Assembly: GCF_049808615.1 (NCBI RefSeq)
Contig: NZ_JBNCAN010000005.1
Location: 1 to 64,000, forward strand
Origin: Modicisalibacter sp049808615
Lineage (GTDB): Bacteria > Pseudomonadota > Gammaproteobacteria > Pseudomonadales > Halomonadaceae
Reading direction: 5' to 3'
Length of the DNA stretch: 64,000 bases
Shown in pieces: positions 50,201 to 57,976 of this stretch; positions within the stretch are counted from its first letter, which is position 1; each line of letters opens with the position of its first letter. Below the pieces are notes generated by a model. That model saw only the letters and a list, made by a program, of their open reading frames with translations. It ran no database searches and was not told where the DNA came from. The translations under genes were made by a program, and so were the position numbers.

Positions 50201-50366
50201 TGCCATTCAGCCACTGGTGATCTCGGTGGTGTTCGGTCTTTTGACCTCTACCGTGCTGGTGCTGGTGGTCATTCCGGCGCTGTATGTGATCTTCGACGAT
50301 CTGGGCTGGGCGCGAGTGGAAGATGACATGACCCAGGCAGGAATGGAGGCGAGAGGAGCGAGTTGA
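47241..50366 (+). CDS. RND-family efflux permease
   Basis: A 1041-residue RND pump. The N-terminal helix (HPTAANLLLILLLAIGAFAAPTL), the TM4 region AIGIVMDDAIVITDNIAAHA near residue 393 with the proton-relay aspartates, and AGIVVNNAILLIQFIKEHRRAG near 925 are typical of the HAE-type family. The protein resembles the AcrB-like pumps paired with HlyD adaptors of the preceding type. The substrate is not clear. It is the last gene of the TetR-regulated operon. Confidence 0.93.
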   Translation: MIRWFAGHPTAANLLLILLLAIGAFAAPTLKRETFPDYLPSEVGIEVEYRGAIAADVEDEICRRLQDALNGIDFLDELVCVAQDNLASATATMEDEGNIGRFLDDISTEVDAITDFPEQAEPAVVRELHRSDLVAAVAVGGDMPLSDLEDYAKTLEDRLLRLPGVAKIDIQGLSQRQWQIEVRREVLAQYGLSASELSAILARQNIDMPLGSLETPHQDVQLRFTDQRHTLRALRNVVVVSGAEGGELTLGQVATLRETPEREEEKIWFDGRRALVLEVHKTLRDDALDVMDALQAVVESERRRLDGEVSLTLTQDMTSIVRDRLQMLVENGIIGFVLVVLVMSLFFRPRLALWAVLGLPVAFLGAFAVMGLAGLSLNMITLVALLMAIGIVMDDAIVITDNIAAHAREAATPLEAVVAGTRGVLPGVLSSFLTTVAVFLPLSFLAGELGDVLEVLPVALIAALAASLIEAFFILPHHLKGGIPRLQAEPSRLRAGFERRFETFRDGVGRLADGAIRFRYAVLGGVLVLLLGSGGFLAGGHIGSEAMPEIDGDVLEARILMPQGTPLARTETVAAQVVKAMHEIDERLSPEQPDEEPLVRSTQVRFNHNPSAQEAGAHVATVMVDLLTAERRSLSLDELTMAWRREIGDIPGLQSLIIQEPGFGPAGIPIEVRLQGEDLEVLKDAALEFAGHLEDYTGVYNVIDDLRPGKPERRFSLAEGAHGLGLSAQEVAAQLRAAMLGEISDTLRIGEWDVDVLVRHDLEDRQSLDDLQDLTIRLPDDNRVPLSVVANIEEARGWALITRVDGLRTVTVSANVDARLANAQAIVNDIHQHWLADFKSNYPEVDVAFEGQVARSAETGGSIQRALLIGLIGIFLILSFQFRSYSEPLIVMLSIPLAFVGALWGHVLMGFYLSMPSLVGAASLAGIVVNNAILLIQFIKEHRRAGMTIHAAAGQASRDRLRAILISATTTIAGLLPLLAETSAQAAAIQPLVISVVFGLLTSTVLVLVVIPALYVIFDDLGWARVEDDMTQAGMEARGAS

Positions 50367-50440
50367 GATGTCTCAACATTTCTATCGGGCGCTGCTGCCC
50401 GGTGGATGCAAGCAAACCAACGTGCAGTGAGGAGCAGACC

Positions 50441-50932
50441 ATGGGCAAACAACAGACATACCGAGCCATCCTATCGACCGCCGTAGTAGCGTGCCTGGCA
50501 TGGAGTGGAGGCGTCCTCGCAGCGGAACCGGTAGGCCCGAAGCTGACCGAGAAACTGCGTGGGCTGCTGGTAAAGGAGATGATTGAAATCGAGGCGGCGA
50601 TGAAGGAGACCTATGGCGCCATCATCCAGGGCAAGCATGAGGAGGTAGCACAGAAGGGGCAGGCCATCCATGACAGCTTCATCCTCGAGCAGTCCCTGAC
50701 CGAGCAGGACCGCCAGGACCTGAAAGCGGCGGTGCCCAAGGAGTTCCTGCAGATGGACCAGCGATTCCATCAACTGTCGGCGTCGCTGGTCGAGGCGGGG
50801 AAACAGAAAAATACTGAAGAGCAGCTCGAGACCTTCAACCGCATGACCGAGTCCTGTGTGGCCTGCCATAGCCGCTACGTGACAGATCGTTTTGAGGGGT
50901 TGGGAGACCAGTCGATTCCCATGAACTGGTGA
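50441..50932 (+). CDS. Exported monohaem cytochrome c, cytochrome c'-like
   Basis: A 163-residue periplasmic protein with a signal peptide (cleavage near VLAAEP, residue 28) and one haem motif close to the C-terminus, C139-V-A-C-H143. The mature part is almost all helical with the haem at the end, as in the four-helix-bundle cytochromes c' and c-556. Cytochromes c' bind NO and related gases. The start after GGAGCAGACC is preferred to one 78 bases upstream that overlaps the RND gene. It is likely transcribed separately from or at the end of the efflux operon. Confidence 0.82.
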   Translation: MGKQQTYRAILSTAVVACLAWSGGVLAAEPVGPKLTEKLRGLLVKEMIEIEAAMKETYGAIIQGKHEEVAQKGQAIHDSFILEQSLTEQDRQDLKAAVPKEFLQMDQRFHQLSASLVEAGKQKNTEEQLETFNRMTESCVACHSRYVTDRFEGLGDQSIPMNW

Positions 50933-51110
50933 ACCGGTAAGCAGAGAGCGCGCTACAGAGGAGTCGCCTTGACCATCAGGCCGTTGAGATGATGGGGCGA
51001 AGGTTCCAGGAATGTACCAGGCAAGCTGCCCGGTACCAGCGCCCGTTGAGCTGTTGTCCTTATCGGCTAAGCTAAGCTTTTGAGGGTTTGATTTCAGTTG
51101 TGGAGGAATC

Positions 51111-52529
51111 ATGACACGACAAGTGAAGTTGGTGGTTCTGGGCGCCGGCACGGCCGGGCTGACCGCCCTGAGTGAAGCGCGGCGCTATACGGATGATGTG
51201 CTGCTGATCAACGCTGGACCCTATGGTACGACCTGCGCACGGGTCGGCTGCATGCCCTCGAAGGCGTTGCTCGAGGTCGCCCATGCCTATGGCCGCCGCG
51301 ACTGGCTCGGGGAGAGCGGTATACGTGGTACCGATACGCTCGAAGCCGATCTGGCCACGATCATGGCGCATGTGCGCAAGTTGCGCGATCGCTTTATCGC
51401 CGGTCCGATCGGCACCGCTGAATCATTGGGCGAGCGCAGCATTCACGGCCAGCCTCGCTTTCTCGATCCCACCACCCTCGAAGTGAACGGCGAGCGGATT
51501 CAGGCCGAGACCGTGATCATTGCCACCGGTACGCGTCCTATCCTGCCGGAGGCTTGGCGCGCTCTCGGTGATCGCGTGGTGACCTCCGACGATGTCTTCG
51601 AACTCCAGGCGCCGGGGCGACGCCTGGGCGTGGTCGGACTTGGCCCGATCGGTGTGGAACTAGGACAAGCCTTCGCTCAACTCGGTTGCGAGGTGCATGC
51701 CTTCACTCGTGGATCCAGCGTGGCGGGTCTGAGCGACCCGGATGTCAACGCCAGCCTGCTCGACGTGCTCAAGGGTCAGATGTCCGTCACTACCGAGACG
51801 GATGTAACGCTCCGCCAGGGCGACAAGGGCGTATTGATGCAAGGTGGAAGCCGAGAGGTAGAGGTCGACTGGGTGCTCGCCTCCCTGGGAAGGCGGCCCA
51901 ACGTCGAGGGGCTGGGTCTCGATAACCTGGGCGTGGAACTCGACAAGCGAGGTGTGCCTCTTTTCGATGCGTCGACTCTGCGAATCGCCGATCTACCGAT
52001 CTATATCACCGGCGATGTGAATGGGCTGCGCCCGCTGATGCACGAGGCGGCAGACGAAGGGCGCATCGCCGCCTATCACGCCCTACATCCCGAAGCCGAG
52101 TGTCTCAGCCGGCGCACGCCTCAAGGAATCGTCTTCACCGAGCCCGGCGCCGGGCATGCCGGGCTGACCCGAGCGGAGCTGCCGCAGAGCGGCGTGGTGA
52201 CCGGCAGCGTCGACTTCGATCAGCAGGGCCGAGCGCTGATGGCGGGACGCAATGCGGGGCGCCTGCAGCTATACGCCGACGAGCGTGATGGGCGCCTGCT
52301 CGGCGTGGAGATGGTGGCCCCAGACGCGGAGCACCTGCTGCATCTGCTGGCCTGGTCGATTCAGCAGGAGTTGACCGTCGAACAGCTGCTCGAGATGCCG
52401 TTCTATCATCCGGTTGTCGAGGAAGGGCTGCGCACCGCCTTGCAAGCTGTTCGTCGCGAACTCGGCAAACGGCGCACCCAGCCCGATCTGCCGCTGTGTC
52501 ATGAGCCGGCGGACTGGGCGCTGGGCTAA
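51111..52529 (+). CDS. Pyridine nucleotide-disulfide oxidoreductase, dihydrolipoyl-dehydrogenase-like
   Basis: A 472-residue flavoprotein of the lipoamide dehydrogenase/mercuric reductase class. The FAD site is VVLGAGTAGLTALSEARR at 8-25, the redox disulfide is C42-ARVG-C47, the second dinucleotide site is RLGVVGLGPIGVELGQAFAQ near 170, and the C-terminal catalytic pair is in MPFYHPVVEEGL near 430. The disulfide reads CARVGC where lipoamide dehydrogenases have CLNVGC, so the disulfide substrate may differ. No 2-oxoacid dehydrogenase genes are nearby. GTGGAGG precedes the start. Confidence 0.85.
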   Translation: MTRQVKLVVLGAGTAGLTALSEARRYTDDVLLINAGPYGTTCARVGCMPSKALLEVAHAYGRRDWLGESGIRGTDTLEADLATIMAHVRKLRDRFIAGPIGTAESLGERSIHGQPRFLDPTTLEVNGERIQAETVIIATGTRPILPEAWRALGDRVVTSDDVFELQAPGRRLGVVGLGPIGVELGQAFAQLGCEVHAFTRGSSVAGLSDPDVNASLLDVLKGQMSVTTETDVTLRQGDKGVLMQGGSREVEVDWVLASLGRRPNVEGLGLDNLGVELDKRGVPLFDASTLRIADLPIYITGDVNGLRPLMHEAADEGRIAAYHALHPEAECLSRRTPQGIVFTEPGAGHAGLTRAELPQSGVVTGSVDFDQQGRALMAGRNAGRLQLYADERDGRLLGVEMVAPDAEHLLHLLAWSIQQELTVEQLLEMPFYHPVVEEGLRTALQAVRRELGKRRTQPDLPLCHEPADWALG

Positions 52530-52578
52530 CCGTTTGCCGAACTTGATGAATCTTCGAGGAGACACCTCGAGGCGCAGT

Positions 52579-54804
52579 TCAATAGACGTCTTCACGATAG
52601 CGCCCCTGGGCCTTGAGCGTTGCCACGTCCATGCCCAGCGGCGCAACGACCTCGTTCAGCGCCGCCATGACGCTTGCTGCCATGTTCCGGCCACCGCAGA
52701 CCAGAATCTGTGCACCTTTTTCGATCAGCCGGCGTAGTTCCGGACCATTCGCGATGAGCTTGTCCTGCACATAGGCACGTTCATCGACGCGGGAGAATGT
52801 CGTGTTCAGCCTCGTCAGTCGCCGGTCCTCGAGATAGGTGCTCAGTTCAGGCTCATAGAGGAAGTCGGACTGCGGATTGCGACCGCCCCAGTAGAGGTGC
52901 ATGGGGTGATGCGACGTGTTGTGGCGGATAAAACCGACCAGCGGCCCGATGCCGGTGCCTGCGCCGATCAATACCACCGGCGCCTTGCCGGAAGCGGGGC
53001 GGAAGTCCGGATTGGGCTGGATGAAGGCCTCGATGGTGCCGCCTATCGGCAGCGCATGGAGAAAGCCCGAACACAGGCCATCGGGATGATGACGCACGCA
53101 GATCTCCAGCATGCCATCCTTCGAGGCGGAAGCCAGGGAATAGAAGCGTGGCACCTGGCTGCCCGGCGGCAGGATGCCGACCAGGTCGCCGGCCTCGAAA
53201 GGCGGCAGGCCGGTGCGCCCCAGTAAACGGCTCAGCAGGCTGGCCTTTCCTCCATTTTCAGGCACCTTGAAACGCAGCACGGCGGTGGGGGCCTGCACCT
53301 CGGCGCCGTAATCGACCCGCTCGACAAGTTCCAGCGCGGTGGTGCGTGGCCGCACCGGGGTATGGACCAGCGTCAGGTCAATACTGAGCATCTTGCCCAG
53401 GGCGTTGCCCCAGCGGGTAAACTCCTGGGTTGACTGCCGGTCGATGGTGTCGAGCGGCAGCAGCCGCGGCCAGCCCCTGGCGGCAAGCGTCGAATCGACT
53501 TCCTTCGCGAACCCGCAGAACTGCGGGAACTGCCGGTCACCGAAGCCCAGCACGGCGACCGGGAGCTCCGGCGCCTTGGTGATCTTCTCGAGCCGCTCCA
53601 GGAATTGATTGGCCGAGGCCGGTGCATCGCCATCTCCGTAGGTCGCGGTGAGGATGAACAGCCGTTTCGCGCTACGATAACGCGGGGCCAGCTGGTTCAT
53701 GGGGGCGGTATGCACACGATGGCCCGCCTGGACCAGACTGTCGTGCAGGGTCCTGGCGAAGCCCCAGGTCGTGTTGCCTTCGCTGCCGACGAGGATCACG
53801 CCATCCGCGGCGTTCGGCCCGCTGTTCGCGGAAAGCTTCGGCTTGGACCGCTGGCGTTTCCACCAGATCGTCATGCCGGTCACGGTCATCACCGGCACCG
53901 TCAGTGCGGCCAGGCCCAGGATCAGGCCAAGCCACCAGAGGCCTTCACCGGTGTGAAGCATATAGATGAATTCATAGAACTTGTGGGTGGCGTCATGGGG
54001 CTGGTAGGAGAGCCACTCGCCGCTGGCCTGATCGATATAACCGGCACCCTGGTCGGTACCCAGGGAGACCATGTCCGTGGGATCGTCCGGGTAGGGGTAG
54101 ACCAGCTCTCGCAGGTCGCTTAAGTCCGTTGCCTGTAAAACCGGCAAGGTGTCAATGGCGGCGGGTGCGCCACCGCTGACCTCCAGCGGGAATTCGGGCT
54201 CGGCCTCCATTCCCTCCGGGGCCAGGCCGAAGGTGGTGGCGGACAGATAGGACCCGGTCAGCCCTGACAGCAGCAGGCCGAGAAGTGCCGCTCGGCCGAG
54301 CTCGATATGCAGCCGCTGGCTCAGGGTGCCGCGCACAGGACGCAGCAACTGACGCCATCCGCCCAAACGAGTCGCCAGCAGCATGGCACCAGAGATCGCC
54401 AGCACCACCATCGCCAGGGCCGAGATGCCCGCCACCGCGCGACCGGACATGTCAAGCAGCAAGGAGCGGTGCAGGTTCTTTACCCAACTCGTGAACGACG
54501 ATGGCTCATAAGGGGCGACGGCCTGCCCGGTGCGTGGATCCACCCGATCGGCTCCCACCTGACCGTCTCGAGTGTAATAGACGATGAGGGTGCCCGAGGG
54601 CGTGCGCTCGATCTGCTCGGCCCCCGGGTAATGCTCTGCTACCTTGCCCGCCAGCTCGGCGACGCTGATCTGCCCAGCGGCGGGAACCACGGTCCCCGCC
54701 CGCTCGAGGGCCGGATCGAGCGACAGGATCGCCCCGGTCACCGTGAGAACGATGACGAACAGCGCTGCGATCAGGCCGGGTAGCGAATGCAGCTGGCGTA
54801 GCAT
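52579..54804 (-). CDS. PepSY-flavodoxin-ferredoxin reductase fusion flavoprotein
   Basis: A 741-residue membrane flavoprotein. The N-terminal half is a PepSY_TM module with several transmembrane helices (start HSLPGLIAALFVIVLTVTGA). It is followed by a flavodoxin domain (LVGSEGNTTWGFARTLHDSL near residue 340) and an FAD/NADPH reductase domain like sulfite reductase alpha (PRFYSLASASKDG near 570, GAGTGIGPLVGFI near 620, ending GRYREDVY). Such proteins take electrons from NADPH across the inner membrane and are linked to reduction of siderophore iron or periplasmic acceptors. It heads a minus-strand group away from DUF2271 and PepSY genes, 28 bp after the former. Confidence 0.88.
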   Translation of the reverse strand: MLRQLHSLPGLIAALFVIVLTVTGAILSLDPALERAGTVVPAAGQISVAELAGKVAEHYPGAEQIERTPSGTLIVYYTRDGQVGADRVDPRTGQAVAPYEPSSFTSWVKNLHRSLLLDMSGRAVAGISALAMVVLAISGAMLLATRLGGWRQLLRPVRGTLSQRLHIELGRAALLGLLLSGLTGSYLSATTFGLAPEGMEAEPEFPLEVSGGAPAAIDTLPVLQATDLSDLRELVYPYPDDPTDMVSLGTDQGAGYIDQASGEWLSYQPHDATHKFYEFIYMLHTGEGLWWLGLILGLAALTVPVMTVTGMTIWWKRQRSKPKLSANSGPNAADGVILVGSEGNTTWGFARTLHDSLVQAGHRVHTAPMNQLAPRYRSAKRLFILTATYGDGDAPASANQFLERLEKITKAPELPVAVLGFGDRQFPQFCGFAKEVDSTLAARGWPRLLPLDTIDRQSTQEFTRWGNALGKMLSIDLTLVHTPVRPRTTALELVERVDYGAEVQAPTAVLRFKVPENGGKASLLSRLLGRTGLPPFEAGDLVGILPPGSQVPRFYSLASASKDGMLEICVRHHPDGLCSGFLHALPIGGTIEAFIQPNPDFRPASGKAPVVLIGAGTGIGPLVGFIRHNTSHHPMHLYWGGRNPQSDFLYEPELSTYLEDRRLTRLNTTFSRVDERAYVQDKLIANGPELRRLIEKGAQILVCGGRNMAASVMAALNEVVAPLGMDVATLKAQGRYREDVY

Positions 54805-54832
54805 GGTATCTGTGCTCCTTGTTCGATCGGAA

Positions 54833-55315
54833 TCAGAAGGTGTAGTGGAACGACTGCACGTAGCCGCGTCCGGAGACCGGCTGGCCCGCGCCCTCGGTGG
54901 TCAGTGGCACGACGATGTCGGCACGATTGTCGCGCATGTCCTCGACGGCGGTATCCACGCGCACTTCATATCCTGCATCGATCTGCTCATCGGCAATGTC
55001 GAGGGTGATATTCAGGGCGCGGCCGCTGCCGACGCTGGCCCCGGTCAGACCGTCATATTCACTGCTGCGCTGACCGCTGCCTCGCGCCCAGTCCCGCAGG
55101 TGCTTGTAATATTTCGACTTCTCTCCGGCGATCCAGAGCGTATTCTGGTACTGGCCGTCGGCGTCGGTAAGATAAAGCGCCACATAGGCGCCATCGCCGC
55201 CGTAGCTTTTCAGCTCGGTGGTGAAGGTCACTTCGCGTGCCTGAGCGAGGGCCGGCAGCGTGATGGCGGCGGCAAGGCAGAGGGCAAGAGCAAGGGCAGT
55301 GGTGAATTTTTTCAT
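54833..55315 (-). CDS. Exported DUF2271 protein
   Basis: A 160-residue periplasmic protein with a signal peptide (LALALCLAAAITLPALAQA) and the DUF2271 core: NTLWIAGEKSKYYKHLRDWAR near residue 58 and GLTGASVGSGRALNITLDI near 88, ending YVQSFHYTF. DUF2271 proteins occur with PepSY flavoproteins in many proteobacteria; their biochemical role is not established. It overlaps the PepSY gene upstream by four bases and precedes the PepSY-flavodoxin reductase. Confidence 0.85.
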   Translation of the reverse strand: MKKFTTALALALCLAAAITLPALAQAREVTFTTELKSYGGDGAYVALYLTDADGQYQNTLWIAGEKSKYYKHLRDWARGSGQRSSEYDGLTGASVGSGRALNITLDIADEQIDAGYEVRVDTAVEDMRDNRADIVVPLTTEGAGQPVSGRGYVQSFHYTF

Positions 55316-55632
55316 CGTTTGTCTCCGCTGAATAGGCTGTCGGGTATTACCGCGTCCTCCGCGTACTCGATTTCCAGCTTGCGCAAGCGCAGCGATGCCG
55401 GGGAATAGTCAGCCTCGACCTTATTGCCATCCGGATCGAGGCCCTTGACCTCATAGCAGCCGTCATCGATCTTGATACGGCGCACCTGCCAGCCTTTGGC
55501 CTCTAGTTGCTGGCGTAGGATTTCACGAGGTTGCCAGTCGGCGACCGGGTCCTTGCAGTCGTGGTCTGCTTGAGCGGCGGGGGCGCTCAACAAGGTACAT
55601 AGCGTGACGGTTGTAATAAGGGGGATGTTCAT
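55312..55632 (-). CDS. Small exported PepSY-domain protein
   Basis: A 106-residue protein with a signal peptide (ITTVTLCTLLSAPAAQA) and a single PepSY domain: REILRQQLEAKGWQVRRIKI, then DGCYEVKGLDPDGNKVEADY. Two cysteines (DHDCKDP and DGCYEVK) could pair. The start at MNIPLITT is preferred because GGAG is six bases upstream. It is paralogous to the protein at 60670. It is the first gene of the group with DUF2271 and the flavoprotein, transcribed divergently from the response regulator. Confidence 0.85.
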   Translation of the reverse strand: MNIPLITTVTLCTLLSAPAAQADHDCKDPVADWQPREILRQQLEAKGWQVRRIKIDDGCYEVKGLDPDGNKVEADYSPASLRLRKLEIEYAEDAVIPDSLFSGDKR

Positions 55633-55795
55633 GATCTTCTCCATGCAAGATTCGCTGTCACTGTAGCTCGTTATGCTGACAACAGACTGAAGCGGCTGCG
55701 CCCGGTGGAATGTGCGGATGATCCAATCTCATTCAGGTGGCCGTCAGGTCGATCCGTTAGTCTCGGGGTATCGATGGCGTCAGGAGAAAGGGAAT

Positions 55796-56455
55796 ATGCG
55801 CATATTACTGATCGAGGACGCACCCACCTTGGGCGAGGCGGTGCGCGATCAGATCGCCGAGGATGGTCACGCGGTGGACTGGATGCAGACGCTTGAAGAG
55901 GCAAAGGCGTGTCTTGCGACCACTGCCTACGATCTTCTTCTGCTAGATCTACTACTGCCTGATGGAAACGGGCTCGATCTACTGAGGCGCTACCGCCGAG
56001 CCGGAGACACGACACCCGTCATCATTCTGACCGCCCGGGATCAGATTTCCGATCGTATCGCTGGATTGAATGCCGGCGCGGACGATTATCTCGTCAAACC
56101 TTTCGACCTGTCAGAATTGTCAGCGCGAATCGCTGCCGTGGCGCGACGTTACACGGGCAACCCCAATCCACTGATTCATGTGGGCGAGCTGGAGATCGAT
56201 CTGGTTGATCGTTCGCTGCGCCGGGCCGGGCATGTCGTCGAACTGACGGCTCGGGAATGGGCGCTGCTTGAGGCGCTCGTGCAACATCCGAACGCGCTGC
56301 TGTCACGATCGCAGCTCGAGGATCGCCTGTATGCCTTCGGCGCGGAGATCGAAAGCAATACCGTCGAGGTGCATATCAGCCGCATGCGCAAGAAGCTGGG
56401 GCGCGCCACGATCGAGACGGTACGCGGCATGGGCTACCGGCTGGGGCGAACATGA
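55796..56455 (+). CDS. OmpR-family response regulator (QseB/PmrA-like)
   Basis: A 219-residue response regulator. The receiver has the phosphoacceptor D51 in DLLLLDLLLPDGNG, the acidic pair near ED7-8, and K102 in DDYLVKPFDL. The C-terminal winged helix ends EVHISRMRKKLGRATIETVRGMGYRL. Length and sequence fit the QseB/PmrA branch. The start at MRILLIEDAP is the family's usual one and follows GGAGAAAGGGA. It overlaps the kinase gene by ATGA and is divergent from the PepSY gene, its likely target. Confidence 0.92.
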   Translation: MRILLIEDAPTLGEAVRDQIAEDGHAVDWMQTLEEAKACLATTAYDLLLLDLLLPDGNGLDLLRRYRRAGDTTPVIILTARDQISDRIAGLNAGADDYLVKPFDLSELSARIAAVARRYTGNPNPLIHVGELEIDLVDRSLRRAGHVVELTAREWALLEALVQHPNALLSRSQLEDRLYAFGAEIESNTVEVHISRMRKKLGRATIETVRGMGYRLGRT

Positions 56456-57777
56456 GCGAGACGATCAGCCTGCAGCGCCGTCTCGGGGTTGGCCTGACCC
56501 TTGGTGTGGTGTTGCTCTGGTTGGTTGCAACCACACTGACAGTGTTCATCGTGCAGCATTCCATCGACAGAACCCTCGACAGCTCTCTGGAAGAGACCGC
56601 GCAGCGCATCTTGTCCCTGGCCGTCGTGGAGATATTCAGCCGGGAAGAGTCCAATCTGCTTCAACAGGTCGCCTCTTTGCGCCCCCATGAGGAATACATC
56701 ACCTACCTGGTGCGAGGAGCGAATGGTACGCCCTTGCTCATATCCCATGATGTCGATCTGTCCGTCTTTCCCGAAACGCCGCAGACGGGTTTGCGCAGTA
56801 CCACGACACATCGGCTTTACGGCACCTCGGCGGTCAGCGATACCTTCTTCATCGAGGTTGCCGAACCCTTGACCTATCGCCGTCAAGCGACCCGGGAGAT
56901 GCTGGCGATGCTGCTGTTGCCGTTGGCGGTGCTGGTACCGCTCAGCCTGATCGGCATCTGGTGGTTCGTGCGCCACAGCCTGGGTAGCCTGCTGGCCTAT
57001 CGGCAGGCACTCGAGGCGCGTAACGCTGGAGATCTATCACCGGTCGAGGCTCAGCGCCTGCCGGCGGAACTCGTGCCCATCGCCGAGGCGGTGGATCAGT
57101 TGCTGGCGCGGTTGCGCCGCGCTCTGGAGGCGGAACGCAGCTTCACCGCCAACAGCGCCCATGAATTGCGCACGCCGTTGGCGGCATCTCTGGCCCAGGT
57201 GCAGCGCCTGCGCCGTGAAGCGCCACCGGGGCCGCTACAGGATCGGGCCGGGCGAATCGAGGACTCGCTACGTGAGCTGTCCCGATTGTCAGAAAAACTG
57301 ATGCAGTTGGCCAAGGCCGAAAGCGGAGGACTGCTGGCCGAGACGCCGCAGAACGTTCTGCCGATCGTCGTCCACGTCGTCGATGACTTTCGACGCGTCT
57401 TCGGGACGCGCCTCGAGCTGTCGTTGCCCAGGAAAGAGCGAATAGTCTCGTCGATCGATCCGGATGCCCTGGCGATTCTGCTACGCAATCTGATTGAAAA
57501 CGCGCTCAAGCACGGGCAGCAAGATCAATCCGTCGAGGTCGCCGTGTCGAACGAAGGCGTATTGCGGGTGATCAATGCGGGGCCGGTGGTGCCCGCAGAA
57601 GATCTGTGTCGACTGACGGATCGCTTCACCCGGGCGAATACCCGGGCCGGCGGCTCCGGCCTGGGGCTCGCCATCGCCCATGCGATCGCCCTGGGGGCCG
57701 GCGTCTCTCTGGCGCTTATCTCTCCTGCAACAGGCCGAAAAGACGGGTTCGAGGCGAGCCTGCGGCTACCACGCTGA
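56452..57777 (+). CDS. Sensor histidine kinase
   Basis: A 441-residue membrane kinase. Two transmembrane helices (about 12-34 and 151-172) flank a periplasmic sensing region of some 115 residues. A HAMP segment follows, then the H-box with H237 in FTANSAHELRTPLA, N-box LLRNLIENALKHG near 345, and G-box GGSGLGLAIAHAIALG near 400. It should phosphorylate the OmpR-type regulator encoded just before it. The QseC/PmrB-like architecture suggests a periplasmic cue such as metal ions or redox state; the cue itself cannot be read from sequence. Confidence 0.92.
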   Translation: MSETISLQRRLGVGLTLGVVLLWLVATTLTVFIVQHSIDRTLDSSLEETAQRILSLAVVEIFSREESNLLQQVASLRPHEEYITYLVRGANGTPLLISHDVDLSVFPETPQTGLRSTTTHRLYGTSAVSDTFFIEVAEPLTYRRQATREMLAMLLLPLAVLVPLSLIGIWWFVRHSLGSLLAYRQALEARNAGDLSPVEAQRLPAELVPIAEAVDQLLARLRRALEAERSFTANSAHELRTPLAASLAQVQRLRREAPPGPLQDRAGRIEDSLRELSRLSEKLMQLAKAESGGLLAETPQNVLPIVVHVVDDFRRVFGTRLELSLPRKERIVSSIDPDALAILLRNLIENALKHGQQDQSVEVAVSNEGVLRVINAGPVVPAEDLCRLTDRFTRANTRAGGSGLGLAIAHAIALGAGVSLALISPATGRKDGFEASLRLPR

Positions 57778-57906
57778 GCTCCCCTGACCAATATCAACGG
57801 CATGCTGTTGAAGCGACAAATGCTCGACGCCGACCAATTGATCAGGGTCAAGAAATGGGTCGCCAGAATGGAGGCGCTAATAACTAAAAAGCGAGACGAT
57901 ATGCCC

Positions 57907-57936
57907 GGCGCAGGAGGTTCTATCTCTACCTGCGCC
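57907..57936. terminator. Hairpin between sensor kinase and alcohol dehydrogenase genes
   Basis: An 8-bp perfect stem (GGCGCAGG at 57907-57914 and CCTGCGCC at 57929-57936) with a 14-base loop lies between two convergent genes. No T run follows, so a terminator role is plausible but weak. Confidence 0.45.
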
Positions 57937-57976
57937 TGGCACCGTCTTCCATCGGCTTAAGCGATGTTCGAACCCG

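Noticed and set aside
57797..57900. Possible insertion-sequence remnant after the sensor kinase
   Set aside because: A short frame is visible but nothing matches a transposase clearly.
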